Assembly: GCA_003216035.1 (NCBI GenBank)
Contig: QCJM01000004.1
Span: 23,674 to 87,673, forward strand
Length of the DNA stretch: 64,000 nucleotides
Reading direction: 5' to 3'
Origin: Prochlorococcus sp. AG-409-B13
GTDB lineage: Bacteria > Cyanobacteriota > Cyanobacteriia > PCC-6307 > Cyanobiaceae
The notes below the pieces were generated by a model. It saw only the letters and a program-made list of their open reading frames with translations. It searched no databases and had not been told where the DNA came from. This document shows, piece after piece, positions 1 to 8,114 of the stretch (its first letter is position 1; the number at the start of each line of letters is the position of its first letter). Both the position numbers and the translations under genes were made by a program.

Positions 1-1
1 T

Positions 2-904
2 GAACGGCAAGCACAGCTTGCCGGTTGGGTGTTTTTAGTAGTCAATTACTTGTTAAGAAGTTGGTTGTGGGTGCTTGTTGCTTTAGGTGCATTGGTTTTG
101 CTACCTGGACAGCAGGATTGGGAGCTTAGTTATCCAATTTTAGCTGTGACTTACTTACCTCCAGTACTCCTCGGTTTAGTAGTGGTGTCTTTGGTGGCTG
201 CCTTTATGAGTACAGTCAGTACTGCGGTCAATTGGGGCGCTAGTTACCTTACGCATGATCTCTATCAGAGGTTTCTTAGACCAAAAGCAGGACAACATGA
301 ATTGCTTCTCATCGCTCAACTCACAAGTGTGTTGCTATTGCTACTAGGTGTGATGACTGCACTTATTAGTGAAAGCATTGGGGCTGTATTTAGGTTGGTA
401 ATAGCTATAGGAACTGGGCCAGGAGTTGTACTTGTGCTCAGATGGTTTTGGTGGCGAATTAATGCTGCTGCAGAACTTGCTGCAATGGTTTGTGGTTTTG
501 TAGTCGGACTTACAACTTCTGTAGTGCCTGTGTTTCGTATTGATGACTATGGGGTGAAATTAATTTTCACCACTTTTGTTACAGCAGTTGTTTGGTTAAT
601 TGTTTTAGTAGTTACACAGCCTGAATCAGAGGAAGTTTTAGAGCGCTTTGTTCGTAAGGTTCAGCCTCCTGGGCCAGGATGGCATGTTTGGCGGAATCGA
701 CTTGGAGTCAAGCCGGTTGACTCACTTGAGAAATTGTTGCTCAGATTTTTTCTGAGTGTTGGAATGCTTTTCGGAGCTCTTTTAGGCAGTGGGGCCTTTT
801 TACTTCATCAAGAGCTGGGTGGGTGGATAGGTCTTTTAATATCAGTGAGTTGTTTGTTTGCTATGGGGCATAGGTTTCTACGCAATAAGGCTTTTGTCCC
901 TTGA
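2..904 (+). CDS. Sodium:solute symporter family protein, C-terminal part (cut by window start)
   Basis: The frame is open from the first bases, so the N-terminus lies outside the window and the GTG at 29 is internal. The visible ~300 residues are strongly hydrophobic, with about seven membrane segments and short basic loops such as DLYQRFLRPKAG. This pattern fits the C-terminal half of the SSS (sodium:solute symporter) family, which couples Na+ entry to uptake of a small solute across the inner membrane. Nothing in the fragment identifies the substrate. The family call is by overall resemblance and membrane pattern, and fairly confident. Confidence 0.7.
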   Translation, partial: ERQAQLAGWVFLVVNYLLRSWLWVLVALGALVLLPGQQDWELSYPILAVTYLPPVLLGLVVVSLVAAFMSTVSTAVNWGASYLTHDLYQRFLRPKAGQHELLLIAQLTSVLLLLLGVMTALISESIGAVFRLVIAIGTGPGVVLVLRWFWWRINAAAELAAMVCGFVVGLTTSVVPVFRIDDYGVKLIFTTFVTAVVWLIVLVVTQPESEEVLERFVRKVQPPGPGWHVWRNRLGVKPVDSLEKLLLRFFLSVGMLFGALLGSGAFLLHQELGGWIGLLISVSCLFAMGHRFLRNKAFVP

Positions 905-978
905 TTTACGGATTTGATTTAAGTAAGCAGAATGATTCAAAATAACTTTTAATTTTGGGTTTCCTCCGAACCACTCTT

Positions 979-1080
979 TTGCCAGTGCTAATAATCGCCC
1001 TCTTTGGGGTTGCCTTTTTGGCAGTTAGCGCTCGTATTTGGCTGCCTGGTGACATGCTTGCCCCCGCTCCAGTGAATTGA
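979..1080 (+). CDS. Possible small single-span membrane protein (33 aa)
   Basis: A frame open from 946 to the TGA at 1078-1080 encodes a short peptide. From a TTG at 979 it has one hydrophobic helix (VLIIALFGVAFLAV) followed by SARIWLPGDM and a proline-rich tail. The next upstream candidate start is a TTG at 955, adding eight residues. No clear Shine-Dalgarno sequence is visible. It sits between the symporter and the HEAT-repeat gene on the same strand. The composition is that of a real small membrane protein like those cyanobacteria attach to large complexes, but I do not recognise the family. Confidence 0.45.
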   Translation: MPVLIIALFGVAFLAVSARIWLPGDMLAPAPVN

Positions 1081-1111
1081 ATGCTTTTGGAATGTTTGTA
1101 CGATCTTGTTT

Positions 1112-1921
1112 ATGGATGATTCTTTAAGACATTCAGACGATGAGGGCCTTGCAAATTTGGCCATCGATCCTGATGTTCTTGCAAAAGAGTTGGCCGCTGA
1201 GTTGTTAGGGGACCCTCTAGATGAAATTGATCTAGACGGTTTTGACTCTGATGCGATAAATGCTGCCCGAGAATGTGAGTTAGGCCTTGATTGGCTTAAA
1301 AAAGGACATGAAGAACGATTGCAAGGGTTGAGGGTTTTCTGTGAGTACAGGGATCCTCGTGCGCTGCCTTTATTAATCCCTTTATTGCAGGAACCATGCC
1401 CAGTTGAACGGATGAGTGCTGTATATGCGCTGGGAAGGAATCCTTGCCCTAGGGCAGTTGAAATCCTTCTCAAGTTATTGCTCACCGATAGCAATGCTTA
1501 TGTGCGTAAGGCGACGGCATGGAGCTTGGGAAATTACAGCGATCCCTCCGTCTTAAAACCGCTGATACATGTTCTCCAGAACGATGTTGCAGCTGTTCGA
1601 CTTTGGGCTTCTGGCTCGCTTGCGGAAGCAGGTGGGATTTCTTCTTCTAATGCTGCTGCTGCTGCTATTCAGCTTTTGATTAGTCTGCAGATTGATAGTG
1701 AGCCGGTTGTTCGAAGTAATTGCATTTGGTCTTTGGGTCGTCTATATGATCAATTGGAGGAATCTCGTAGAGAGGAGATAGCAGATGCGTTTGTAAAAGT
1801 TTTATTGAATGATGGGGAGCCTTCTGTGCGATACGAGGCCAGGGTTGCACTTGAACAGTTGGGAAATCTAACAATTCAAAAAAGAATTAAATCCCTTATG
1901 GAAGAAGGCCTTTGGGCATAA
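1112..1921 (+). CDS. HEAT-repeat (PBS lyase-like) protein
   Basis: The roughly 269-residue protein starts with an acidic ~60-residue region and continues with tandem helical repeats. Repeats of the type DPRALPLLIPLL, VERMSAVYALGRN, AVEILLKLL and VRKATAWSLGNY are visible, each ending in an A-L-G or A-L-E turn. These are PBS-lyase HEAT-like repeats, found in phycobilin lyases and in many cyanobacterial scaffold proteins. No lyase activity can be claimed; protein-protein contact is the safe inference. The ATG at 1112 is preferred over the TTG two codons upstream. The gene stands alone, followed by a 94-base gap. Confidence 0.8.
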   Translation: MDDSLRHSDDEGLANLAIDPDVLAKELAAELLGDPLDEIDLDGFDSDAINAARECELGLDWLKKGHEERLQGLRVFCEYRDPRALPLLIPLLQEPCPVERMSAVYALGRNPCPRAVEILLKLLLTDSNAYVRKATAWSLGNYSDPSVLKPLIHVLQNDVAAVRLWASGSLAEAGGISSSNAAAAAIQLLISLQIDSEPVVRSNCIWSLGRLYDQLEESRREEIADAFVKVLLNDGEPSVRYEARVALEQLGNLTIQKRIKSLMEEGLWA

Positions 1922-2015
1922 AATGAGATTCTTAAACTTAGGGTTGTAACAAACCTCGCAAATTCCAGCCAATCTTTTCTATAACATCACTTATCAAAAT
2001 TCCTTCCCCACAAGA

Positions 2016-2219
2016 ATGCCCCAACGCACTCTTAGATTCCGGATTAGACAAGATGGAATCGTCGAAGAGACTGTTGAAGGATCTATGGGGGTTTCTTGCA
2101 CGCAACTAACTAAGGCTCTTGAAGACGCTTTAGGAGTTGTTCAGCAAAGGGATTCAACAGCTGAGGCTTATCGACGCCCTCAGGACCAATTACAAAACAA
2201 CTCAGCAGAGCTTTTTTGA
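2016..2219 (+). CDS. DUF2997 family small protein
   Basis: This 67-residue protein begins with the beta-rich pattern RTLRFRIRQDGIVEETVEG and continues with a helix CTQLTKALEDALG, which matches the cyanobacterial DUF2997 family. Its TGA overlaps the ATG of the next gene (TGATG at 2217-2221), so the two are very probably translationally coupled. DUF2997 genes usually neighbour ycf35, as here. The function is unknown. The link to Ycf35 and a ferredoxin suggests an accessory role in a chloroplast-conserved process. Confidence 0.75.
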   Translation: MPQRTLRFRIRQDGIVEETVEGSMGVSCTQLTKALEDALGVVQQRDSTAEAYRRPQDQLQNNSAELF

Positions 2220-2611
2220 TGTCTCATTTCAGTACTGTCAAAACACAGTTGAAAAAGCGCGAGCCACTTTTCCAGGCTCTGCAAGATCTTGGTTATATCC
2301 CTTTAGAAGGCGAACATCTTGTCAGGGGGTATAGAGGACAGACAGTGAAAGCAGAAATGGCTGTAAGAATGACTAAGGGTGGAGATATTGGATTTCGCTG
2401 GAATTCTTCCTCTGATTCATATGAACTGGTTGCAGACTTGGATCTTTGGAATCAACCAGTACCTGTGGATCGCTTCCTTTCACAGCTAACTCAGCAGTAT
2501 GCTCTGAATACCGTTTTGGCAGCTTCTTCAAAAGAAGGTTTTGAGGTTGCTGAGCAGACTAAAAATGTAGATGGATCAATTGAACTTGTTATGACTCGTT
2601 GGGATTCCTAA
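2219..2611 (+). CDS. ycf35: Ycf35 / DUF1257 family protein
   Basis: The product is about 130 residues, the usual size for Ycf35 (DUF1257), which is conserved in cyanobacteria and red-algal plastids. The start SHFSTVKTQLKKREPLFQAL and the later GGDIGFRWN pattern are typical of the family. The ATG at 2219 overlaps the upstream stop codon and is chosen over the adjacent TTG at 2216. It lies in a run with DUF2997, a ferredoxin and an aldo/keto reductase, only 6 bases before the ferredoxin. The biochemical function of Ycf35 is not established. Confidence 0.85.
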   Translation: MSHFSTVKTQLKKREPLFQALQDLGYIPLEGEHLVRGYRGQTVKAEMAVRMTKGGDIGFRWNSSSDSYELVADLDLWNQPVPVDRFLSQLTQQYALNTVLAASSKEGFEVAEQTKNVDGSIELVMTRWDS

Positions 2612-2617
2612 AGTCCT

Positions 2618-3004
2618 TTGAATATTGATCCTTCGGTAGCTTTTAAGGTCCAGGCTCATTCAGATGAAGGGCCTTCTGGCAAAGAACCAAGATTAGGTGG
2701 CCAGCTTCGCGAAAAAGCAGTTTGGGTTGATGAGTCTATTTGTATTGGATGTCGATATTGTAGTCATGTTGGTTCTAATACTTTTGTTATTGAACCGATA
2801 TTGGGTAGATCAAGAGTAATTCGCCAAGATGGAGATAGTGCATCAATTATTCAGGAAGCAATTGATACATGCCCAGTTGATTGCATTCATTGGGTTCGCT
2901 TTGAAGAATTAGATGACCTACGCACTCAATTAGAAGAAATGGATATTCAGCCTTTAGGGTTGCCTCCTAGGGGACATAAGCGTTTAAAACCTCGGAAGAA
3001 TTGA
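2618..3004 (+). CDS. Single-cluster [4Fe-4S]-type ferredoxin
   Basis: The 128-residue protein has an N-terminal extension of about 35 residues, then VDESICIGCRYC with Cys42, Cys45 and Cys48. A CPVDC motif follows with Cys85 and Cys89. C-x2-C-x2-C plus a distant C-P is the ligand set of a one-cluster [4Fe-4S] ferredoxin. Cys89 is one cysteine more than the cluster needs. The TTG start at 2618 follows the Ycf35 stop by 6 bases. The stop overlaps the TTG start of the aldo/keto reductase, so electron transfer to or from that enzyme is a reasonable inference. It is not the soluble [2Fe-2S] photosynthetic ferredoxin. Confidence 0.8.
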   Translation: MNIDPSVAFKVQAHSDEGPSGKEPRLGGQLREKAVWVDESICIGCRYCSHVGSNTFVIEPILGRSRVIRQDGDSASIIQEAIDTCPVDCIHWVRFEELDDLRTQLEEMDIQPLGLPPRGHKRLKPRKN

Positions 3005-4224
3005 CACCTAGCCAGTCTCTCAGGAATGAGTTGCCTGCTAGGCGCTTTGGCAGAACAGGCCTTTTTATACCAGTTTTGTCATTAGGAGGCATGCGCTTTC
3101 AACAGAGTTGGAAAGATTTAGATGAAGAAGAAATTACTATTGAGAATCAACAGGAATTGGAAATTACATATCGGAATTCAATTGAATTTGGTTTCCATCA
3201 TATAGAAACTGCTAGGCATTACGGCACTTCTGAAAGACAGTTGGGTTGGGCTATGCAAAAGTATGAAGACCCGAAACGATTGCTTCAGACAAAGGTCCCG
3301 CCAAACGAAGACCCAAAGAGATTTGAAGCAGAGATTGAGCTTAGTTTTAGAAGACTGAAATGTGAGCGATTAGATCTGCTGGCTATTCATGGTATCAATC
3401 TTCCTGAACATTTAGAGCAGACTGTTCGCCCAGGGGGTTGTTTAGATATTGTGAGACGTTTGCAATTAGAGGGAAGAGTGAGATATGTAGGCTTCTCTAC
3501 GCATGGTCCAACGGAATTAATTGTGCAAGCGATTGAAACTAATGCATTTGATTATGTAAATCTTCATTGGTACTTTATTCGCCAAGAAAATACTCCTGCT
3601 TTAGAGGCTGCTGAAAGATTTGATCTTGGGGTTTTTATAATTAGCCCAACTGATAAGGGTGGCCATTTACATAGTCCTTCTAAAAAACTATTAGACTTAT
3701 GTTCTCCTTTTCATCCAATAGTGTTCAATGACCTCTTTTGCTTAAGGGATAATAGAATTCATACAATCAGTGTAGGTGCGGCTAGGCCACAGGACCTTAA
3801 TCTTCATCTTGAGGCGATTGGTCTGATGGATAAGGCAGAAGAAATTGTTCCAATGGTGGAAGATCGTTTATGGGAGGAAGCACGCAGCACTTTGGGTGGC
3901 GATTGGTTGGATACTTGGCATGAGGGCTTGCCTAGTTGGGATAAAACACCTGGCAATATCAATATTCCTATTTTGTTGTGGCTCAATAATTTGATTGAGG
4001 CTTGGGGAATGGAAAGTTACGCAAAAGCCCGTTATGCGCTCCTTGGGCAAGGTAGTCATTGGTTCCCTGGTGAGAATGCCAATGGCTTGGATAGGGATAT
4101 TAGCGAGATAACTTTGAAAAAGTCCTTGCATGAGAGCCCTTGGTGTGATCATATCCCAGGCGTTTTAAGGAGATTGAGGGATCAATTTAGGGGTGAGAGT
4201 CAAAAAAGGTTGTCTAAGTTTTAG
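3001..4224 (+). CDS. Aldo/keto reductase family oxidoreductase
   Basis: This 407-residue protein begins with RRFGRTGLFIPVLSLGGMRF, the usual aldo/keto reductase opening, and contains ETARHYGTSERQLG, LLQTKVPP, LLAIHG and VRYVGFSTHG. These place the catalytic Tyr, Lys and His in register. The usual Asp of the D-Y-K-H tetrad appears as Glu in the ETA motif. The C-terminal ~130 residues extend beyond a plain barrel, as in larger members of the family. The TTG start overlaps the ferredoxin stop, so the enzyme may take electrons from that partner. The substrate is unknown. Confidence 0.8.
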   Translation: MTPSQSLRNELPARRFGRTGLFIPVLSLGGMRFQQSWKDLDEEEITIENQQELEITYRNSIEFGFHHIETARHYGTSERQLGWAMQKYEDPKRLLQTKVPPNEDPKRFEAEIELSFRRLKCERLDLLAIHGINLPEHLEQTVRPGGCLDIVRRLQLEGRVRYVGFSTHGPTELIVQAIETNAFDYVNLHWYFIRQENTPALEAAERFDLGVFIISPTDKGGHLHSPSKKLLDLCSPFHPIVFNDLFCLRDNRIHTISVGAARPQDLNLHLEAIGLMDKAEEIVPMVEDRLWEEARSTLGGDWLDTWHEGLPSWDKTPGNINIPILLWLNNLIEAWGMESYAKARYALLGQGSHWFPGENANGLDRDISEITLKKSLHESPWCDHIPGVLRRLRDQFRGESQKRLSKF

Positions 4225-4963
4225 TCCCTAGGGGTTTTCTTGAAGGTATGCCTATAGACCTTGGATAATTTGTAGGGCAGGGAGACTTCGCCGTGATACG
4301 TATGAGGTGACGAATCCCTCGCTTGGCTGGGAGCTCTTTCCTTTGAACTGTGTTTACTTTGCCTTTGAGTTCTATTAATGCATTTGTGAGTTGCTTTTGC
4401 TGTATCTGCCCCCACTGGCCTCTAAATAGAAGTGCTTCACCTTGAGGCTTAATTAACGGGATTAAATATTCGGCTACAACTGGTGCATTCGCTACAGCTC
4501 GTGCCATTGCAAGGTCAAAGACACCTCTACATTCAGGATTGTGACCAGTAGTCTCTATCCTTTCTGTTCTTACGGTGATTCGCGAGGATAGACCAAGTAC
4601 TGCTGCTAGCTCTTTTAGGGCAGCTGTTTTTTTCTTGGCTGAATCCACGAGAGTCATTTGAACTCCCGGCAGAGCTATCGCTACTGCTAAGCCTGGGAAT
4701 CCGCAGCCTGCTCCTACATCAATGCAATTGCGAGGCTTCTCTGCTGTAGTGAGTTCGTTTTTAAGAGGCCACAGACTATCGAAAACTTGTGAAATCCAGT
4801 AATCATCCCCATCTAACAGGCGGGTCAAATTTACTTTTTTGTTCAATTTGCAAAGCATCGCTTGAAGTGTAATCAATTGCTCCACTTGCTTGGGGGATGG
4901 ATCCCAATGAATTTCTTGCCAGAAAGCCGCATTTGGGTTTTTGAAACATGTCTGAATAGACAT
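4214..4963 (-). CDS. rsmG: 16S rRNA (guanine-N7) methyltransferase RsmG
   Basis: The 249-residue protein carries the SAM-binding motif CIDVGAGCGFPGLAVAIALP and the RsmG signature MTLVDSAKKKTAALKELA, followed by AMARAVANAP. RsmG (GidB) methylates N7 of G527 in 16S rRNA. Length and motif order fit the family. It converges on the aldo/keto reductase with an 11-base overlap of the two 3' ends. No operon partner lies upstream on the same strand. Confidence 0.93.
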   Translation of the reverse strand: MSIQTCFKNPNAAFWQEIHWDPSPKQVEQLITLQAMLCKLNKKVNLTRLLDGDDYWISQVFDSLWPLKNELTTAEKPRNCIDVGAGCGFPGLAVAIALPGVQMTLVDSAKKKTAALKELAAVLGLSSRITVRTERIETTGHNPECRGVFDLAMARAVANAPVVAEYLIPLIKPQGEALLFRGQWGQIQQKQLTNALIELKGKVNTVQRKELPAKRGIRHLIRITAKSPCPTNYPRSIGIPSRKPLGTKT

Positions 4964-5043
4964 ATAAACAGCTGACGTTTTATCTAGGATGAAGGTGAAT
5001 AGGTTAAGTCTGCAGTCTTTCTGTTGTATTTATCTTCTTTAAG

Positions 5044-5538
5044 TTGAAAGCCTCTTCTAGTTATTACGATCTTCTTGGGGTGTCTCAATGTGCAGATGCA
5101 TCAGCTCTGCATAGTGCATTTCGTCGCTTGAGTAAGGCTCTTCATCCAGATACAACTGATCTTCCTGCTGATGAAGCAGCTAAAAAATTTCAGCAACTTT
5201 GTGAGGCTTACGAGTTACTGGCGGACCCCCTGAGGCGAGAGACCTATGACGCAATGCTTGCTGAAAGAGTTTCGATTTTAGAAGCTCCAGTTAATAGCTT
5301 TTTAGAAGAAACAATTAATCAGTCTTCAAGAAGGCTTAATGGGGTAGAGGTTCGTCGACCTCTTTCAGGAGGGGAGTTGTTTTCGCTTTTGCTTTTGGGG
5401 ATTTCGCTTCTAATAAGTTTGTTGCTTGGAGTAGGATTTGGATTGATTCAGGGTCGTGACTTGCAGTTTCGGCCTAGTTGGTTGATTTTGAATTCGATTC
5501 AAGTTTTAGGCGAAACTTTTCATCATTTTCTTAATTGA
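5044..5538 (+). CDS. Membrane-anchored J-domain (DnaJ-like) protein
   Basis: Residues 5-70 form a J-domain: YYDLLGVS, then FRRLSKALHPDT with the HPD tripeptide, then AYELLADPLRRETYD. A linker leads to one hydrophobic helix near residues 112-130 (LFSLLLLGISLLISLLLG) and a short tail. There is no Gly/Phe or zinc-finger region, so it is a small type III J-protein that could recruit Hsp70 to a membrane. It starts with TTG at 5044. The stop overlaps the next ATG (TGATG), coupling it to the DUF3143 gene. Confidence 0.85.
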   Translation: MKASSSYYDLLGVSQCADASALHSAFRRLSKALHPDTTDLPADEAAKKFQQLCEAYELLADPLRRETYDAMLAERVSILEAPVNSFLEETINQSSRRLNGVEVRRPLSGGELFSLLLLGISLLISLLLGVGFGLIQGRDLQFRPSWLILNSIQVLGETFHHFLN

Positions 5539-5804
5539 TGAACCATTTGCCACCTTTTCAGACGCCTCTGAACCGACATTCTTTAACAGCACTTGAAAGT
5601 TGGCTGAATCAACTTGGAGCAGAACGTTGTTGTGAGAACCCTTGTTCATGGAAGTTGATGCAGCCAACTTGGTCGGCTCAAATTGAGATGAGACAAGATG
5701 AGTTAATGGTTACTTGGGATCAAGATGGTAAAAAAAGTAAGCGTTGCTTTTCATATGGTTTGCCACGTATTGATGTTGAAGCAGCTATTAATCAGGGCCC
5801 TTGA
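5538..5804 (+). CDS. DUF3143 family protein
   Basis: A protein of about 88 residues containing LPPFQTPLNRHSLTALESWL, the conserved opening of cyanobacterial DUF3143. Later come WSAQIEMRQDELMVTW and a C-terminal FSYGLPRIDVEAAI. The ATG at 5538 sits inside the upstream stop (TGATG), which decides the start and implies coupling with the J-domain gene. Its function is unknown; the partnership with a J-protein is a neighbourhood inference only. Confidence 0.8.
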   Translation: MNHLPPFQTPLNRHSLTALESWLNQLGAERCCENPCSWKLMQPTWSAQIEMRQDELMVTWDQDGKKSKRCFSYGLPRIDVEAAINQGP

Positions 5805-5839
5805 CTGTTAACTCTTTAAGGTGGGTATGGATTTGAGAC

Positions 5840-7168
5840 TTAAATATTTTCTAGCCCCTTTCTGATGGCTGCATAGCATTGCTCAAGTTGAGCATCGTTT
5901 AAACAAAGTGGAGGAAGGAGGTAAATAACATTGCCTAAAGGCCTGAGAAATACTCCACTTTTCATTACTTGAGTCTTTAACTGTCTTCCCGCAAGATTTA
6001 GATAGCCATCACTCCCTTCTACTTTAATGTCAAAGGCAGCAATTGTTCCAGTAAGTCTAGGCTTTTTTACTTTGGGATGTTTAGCTAGTCTTTTTAGATG
6101 AGGTAGATGCCTGGATTCAAAGTTTTCGAAGCTTTGAGGATTTTCTTCCAGGAGGTCCAAGCTGGCATTCGCAGCTGCGCAACCTAATGGGTTGGCCGTG
6201 AAGCTGTGTCCATGCCAGAAAGTGAGACTTGGGTTTTCCCCAACAAAGGCGGCAAATATATTCTCATGAGCCATTGTTACCCCCATAGGTAGGAAGCCCC
6301 CTGTTAAGCCCTTTGATAGAGCAATTAAATCTGGCAGGATTCCTGCTCTTTGAAATGCGAATAATGAGCCACACCTTCCGAAGCCAGTTAGAACTTCATC
6401 GGCTATTAACAGTGCATCTGCTTGACGCACTCGGTTCTCAACTTCTTTAATGAATTCTGGTCGAACCATAGACATTCCTCCTGCTCCTTGAACTAGTGGC
6501 TCAAGAATTACTGCGGCTGTAGGTATTTCAAGTAGCTTCTCTAATCTTTCTAATGAGACTTTTTCTCTCATTTGTAACTCTTCATCTCCCCACCATGTAG
6601 ATGGCCAAGGCACTCTATTGACTGGAAATAACATTGGTTCAAAGGGGGCATTAAATAGATTGCGTTCTCCTACCGCCATGGCCCCAAATGTGTCTCCGTG
6701 GTAGGCCCCTTCAAATGCAATTAGTTGATGTCTTGGCTCACCTTTGTTATGCCACCATTGGCAAGCGATTTTGAGGGCAACTTCAACTGCAGTTGAGCCG
6801 TTGTCTGAGAAAAATAAACGTTCAAGACCTGTTTTATTGCTAAGCCTCCTGGCTAAGCGTTCGGCCTCTGGGTGGGTGAAATCAGCAAAAATAACTTGTT
6901 CGAGCTGGCTTGCCTGAGATGCGATTGCGTTCCCTATGGTTTGATTTGCATGACCATGAAGGGTGACCCACCAGCTACTAATTGCATCAATAAGTCTGGA
7001 GCCATCATCAAGTATTAAATGGGCCCCGTCTCCTGCGATTGCTCGCTGAGGTGGAGATGAAGAAGCTATTTGGGTAAAAGGAGGCCAAAGGTTTGGATTC
7101 CATTCTTTGTAAGCTTCGTTTGGTATGGACTGGGAATTATTCATGGAAAGCTTGCCTTGGTTTTTCAT
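5840..7168 (-). CDS. bioA: Adenosylmethionine-8-amino-7-oxononanoate aminotransferase (BioA)
   Basis: This 442-residue class III aminotransferase makes 7,8-diaminopelargonate from KAPA with SAM as amino donor, the third of the four ring-forming biotin steps. It shows ISSWWVTLHGHANQTIG, the PLP-binding stretch FFSDNGSTAVEVALK, LIADEVLTGFGRCG and the Schiff-base lysine in ALSKGLTGGFLPMG. A second possible start is the Met at residue 9. It is the last gene of the biotin cluster and is separated from bioD by about 290 bases, so it may have its own promoter. Confidence 0.95.
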   Translation of the reverse strand: MKNQGKLSMNNSQSIPNEAYKEWNPNLWPPFTQIASSSPPQRAIAGDGAHLILDDGSRLIDAISSWWVTLHGHANQTIGNAIASQASQLEQVIFADFTHPEAERLARRLSNKTGLERLFFSDNGSTAVEVALKIACQWWHNKGEPRHQLIAFEGAYHGDTFGAMAVGERNLFNAPFEPMLFPVNRVPWPSTWWGDEELQMREKVSLERLEKLLEIPTAAVILEPLVQGAGGMSMVRPEFIKEVENRVRQADALLIADEVLTGFGRCGSLFAFQRAGILPDLIALSKGLTGGFLPMGVTMAHENIFAAFVGENPSLTFWHGHSFTANPLGCAAANASLDLLEENPQSFENFESRHLPHLKRLAKHPKVKKPRLTGTIAAFDIKVEGSDGYLNLAGRQLKTQVMKSGVFLRPLGNVIYLLPPLCLNDAQLEQCYAAIRKGLENI

Positions 7169-7262
7169 ATTGGGTCTTGGAGGGGCGCAACTTAAAATTC
7201 TGCAACGATGATTGGTTAAGAGGATCTGAAGAGTTTTTCAGGGAAAGCACCTCTTCTTGAGA

Positions 7263-7280
7263 TAGTTTTATATAAAACTA
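7263..7280. promoter_or_regulatory. 18-bp perfect palindrome between bioD and bioA
   Basis: The sequence TAGTTTTATATAAAACTA is fully self-complementary and lies about 95 bases upstream of the bioA start, in the only sizeable gap of the biotin cluster. It could be an operator or part of a promoter. It does not look like the BirA or BioR operators I know. The rest of the gap (7169-7457) shows no convincing gene. Confidence 0.35.
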
Positions 7281-7457
7281 GGAGATTTAGCCCATTAATT
7301 CTTGCATAATTCTGGATGATTGATGGTATACAGACTTATCTTTCTACGCTTTGCCCAGCATATAAGTCTATCTTTATATCTGTGAAGAGTACCATTATTG
7401 CTATGCATATTAGTGAAGTTGAGAATATGATTAATATTTGATTTATGAGAATTTCGA

Positions 7458-8114
7458 TTAATTAAATTCCAATAAAAGCTTTTCAAAAGTGTTACTTAGC
7501 CCTTGCCGTTGCCATTCTAGATCTAGGGTTTTTGAAGTGACTTCTTTTAGGTAAGGTAGTTGGGCAATTATTGGAAAGCCTCCTAATAGTTCAATTGTTT
7601 TGGGATTATCTTGATGTAGGAGTCCATTTAGAATGATTCCTAGAATTGAGATGTTTCTTTTTTTAAGCGCTTCAATGCTTAACAAGGTGTGATTGATTGT
7701 GCCTAGGCCACTTCTTGCTACGAGGATGACTGGAAGTTTCCATTTTTCGATCTGATCTATTTGAAGCCATTGACGATTCAGGGGAACCATTAACCCTCCT
7801 GCTGTTTCTATAATTAAATGATTATTGACCAAAGGAATTTTCAGTAGTTTAGGGTCTATTAGAACTTCTTCTTTTTCTGCTGCCCAATGGGGAGAGACTG
7901 GAGCCTTGAATTTGTAGATTTCTGGTATTATTCTCTTTGGAGAAAGGTTTAGTAGCTGGCAGACTCTCCCTTTGTCCCCTCCGTCTTCGAGACCGCTTTG
8001 AACTGGCTTCCAGTAAACTCCTTGGAGCCCTTGTACTAATAGGGCGCTAATAATTGTTTTCCCTACATCAGTGTCTGTTCCACAAACAATTAGCTTTGTT
8101 TTTTTAGTAATCAT
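7458..8114 (-). CDS. bioD: Dethiobiotin synthetase (BioD)
   Basis: BioD closes the ureido ring of dethiobiotin from diaminopelargonate, CO2 and ATP. The P-loop is in LIVCGTDTDVGKTIISALL near the N-terminus, with YWKPVQSG and ETAGGLMVPL further on, and about 218 residues in all. The ATG at 8114 is chosen because it overlaps the bioC stop (ATGA) and places the P-loop close to the N-terminus as in the family. A longer reading from 8183 would overlap bioC by some 70 bases. Confidence 0.93.
   Translation of the reverse strand: MITKKTKLIVCGTDTDVGKTIISALLVQGLQGVYWKPVQSGLEDGGDKGRVCQLLNLSPKRIIPEIYKFKAPVSPHWAAEKEEVLIDPKLLKIPLVNNHLIIETAGGLMVPLNRQWLQIDQIEKWKLPVILVARSGLGTINHTLLSIEALKKRNISILGIILNGLLHQDNPKTIELLGGFPIIAQLPYLKEVTSKTLDLEWQRQGLSNTFEKLLLEFN

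Noticed and set aside
988..1494. 168-codon minus-strand ORF over the HEAT-repeat gene
   Set aside because: Ser/Arg/Asn-rich shadow of a clear repeat protein on the other strand.
7295..7486. 63-codon minus-strand ORF between bioD and bioA
   Set aside because: It overlaps the end of bioD, has an Asn/His/Lys-rich composition as expected from AT-rich non-coding DNA, and shows no domain or ribosome-binding site.
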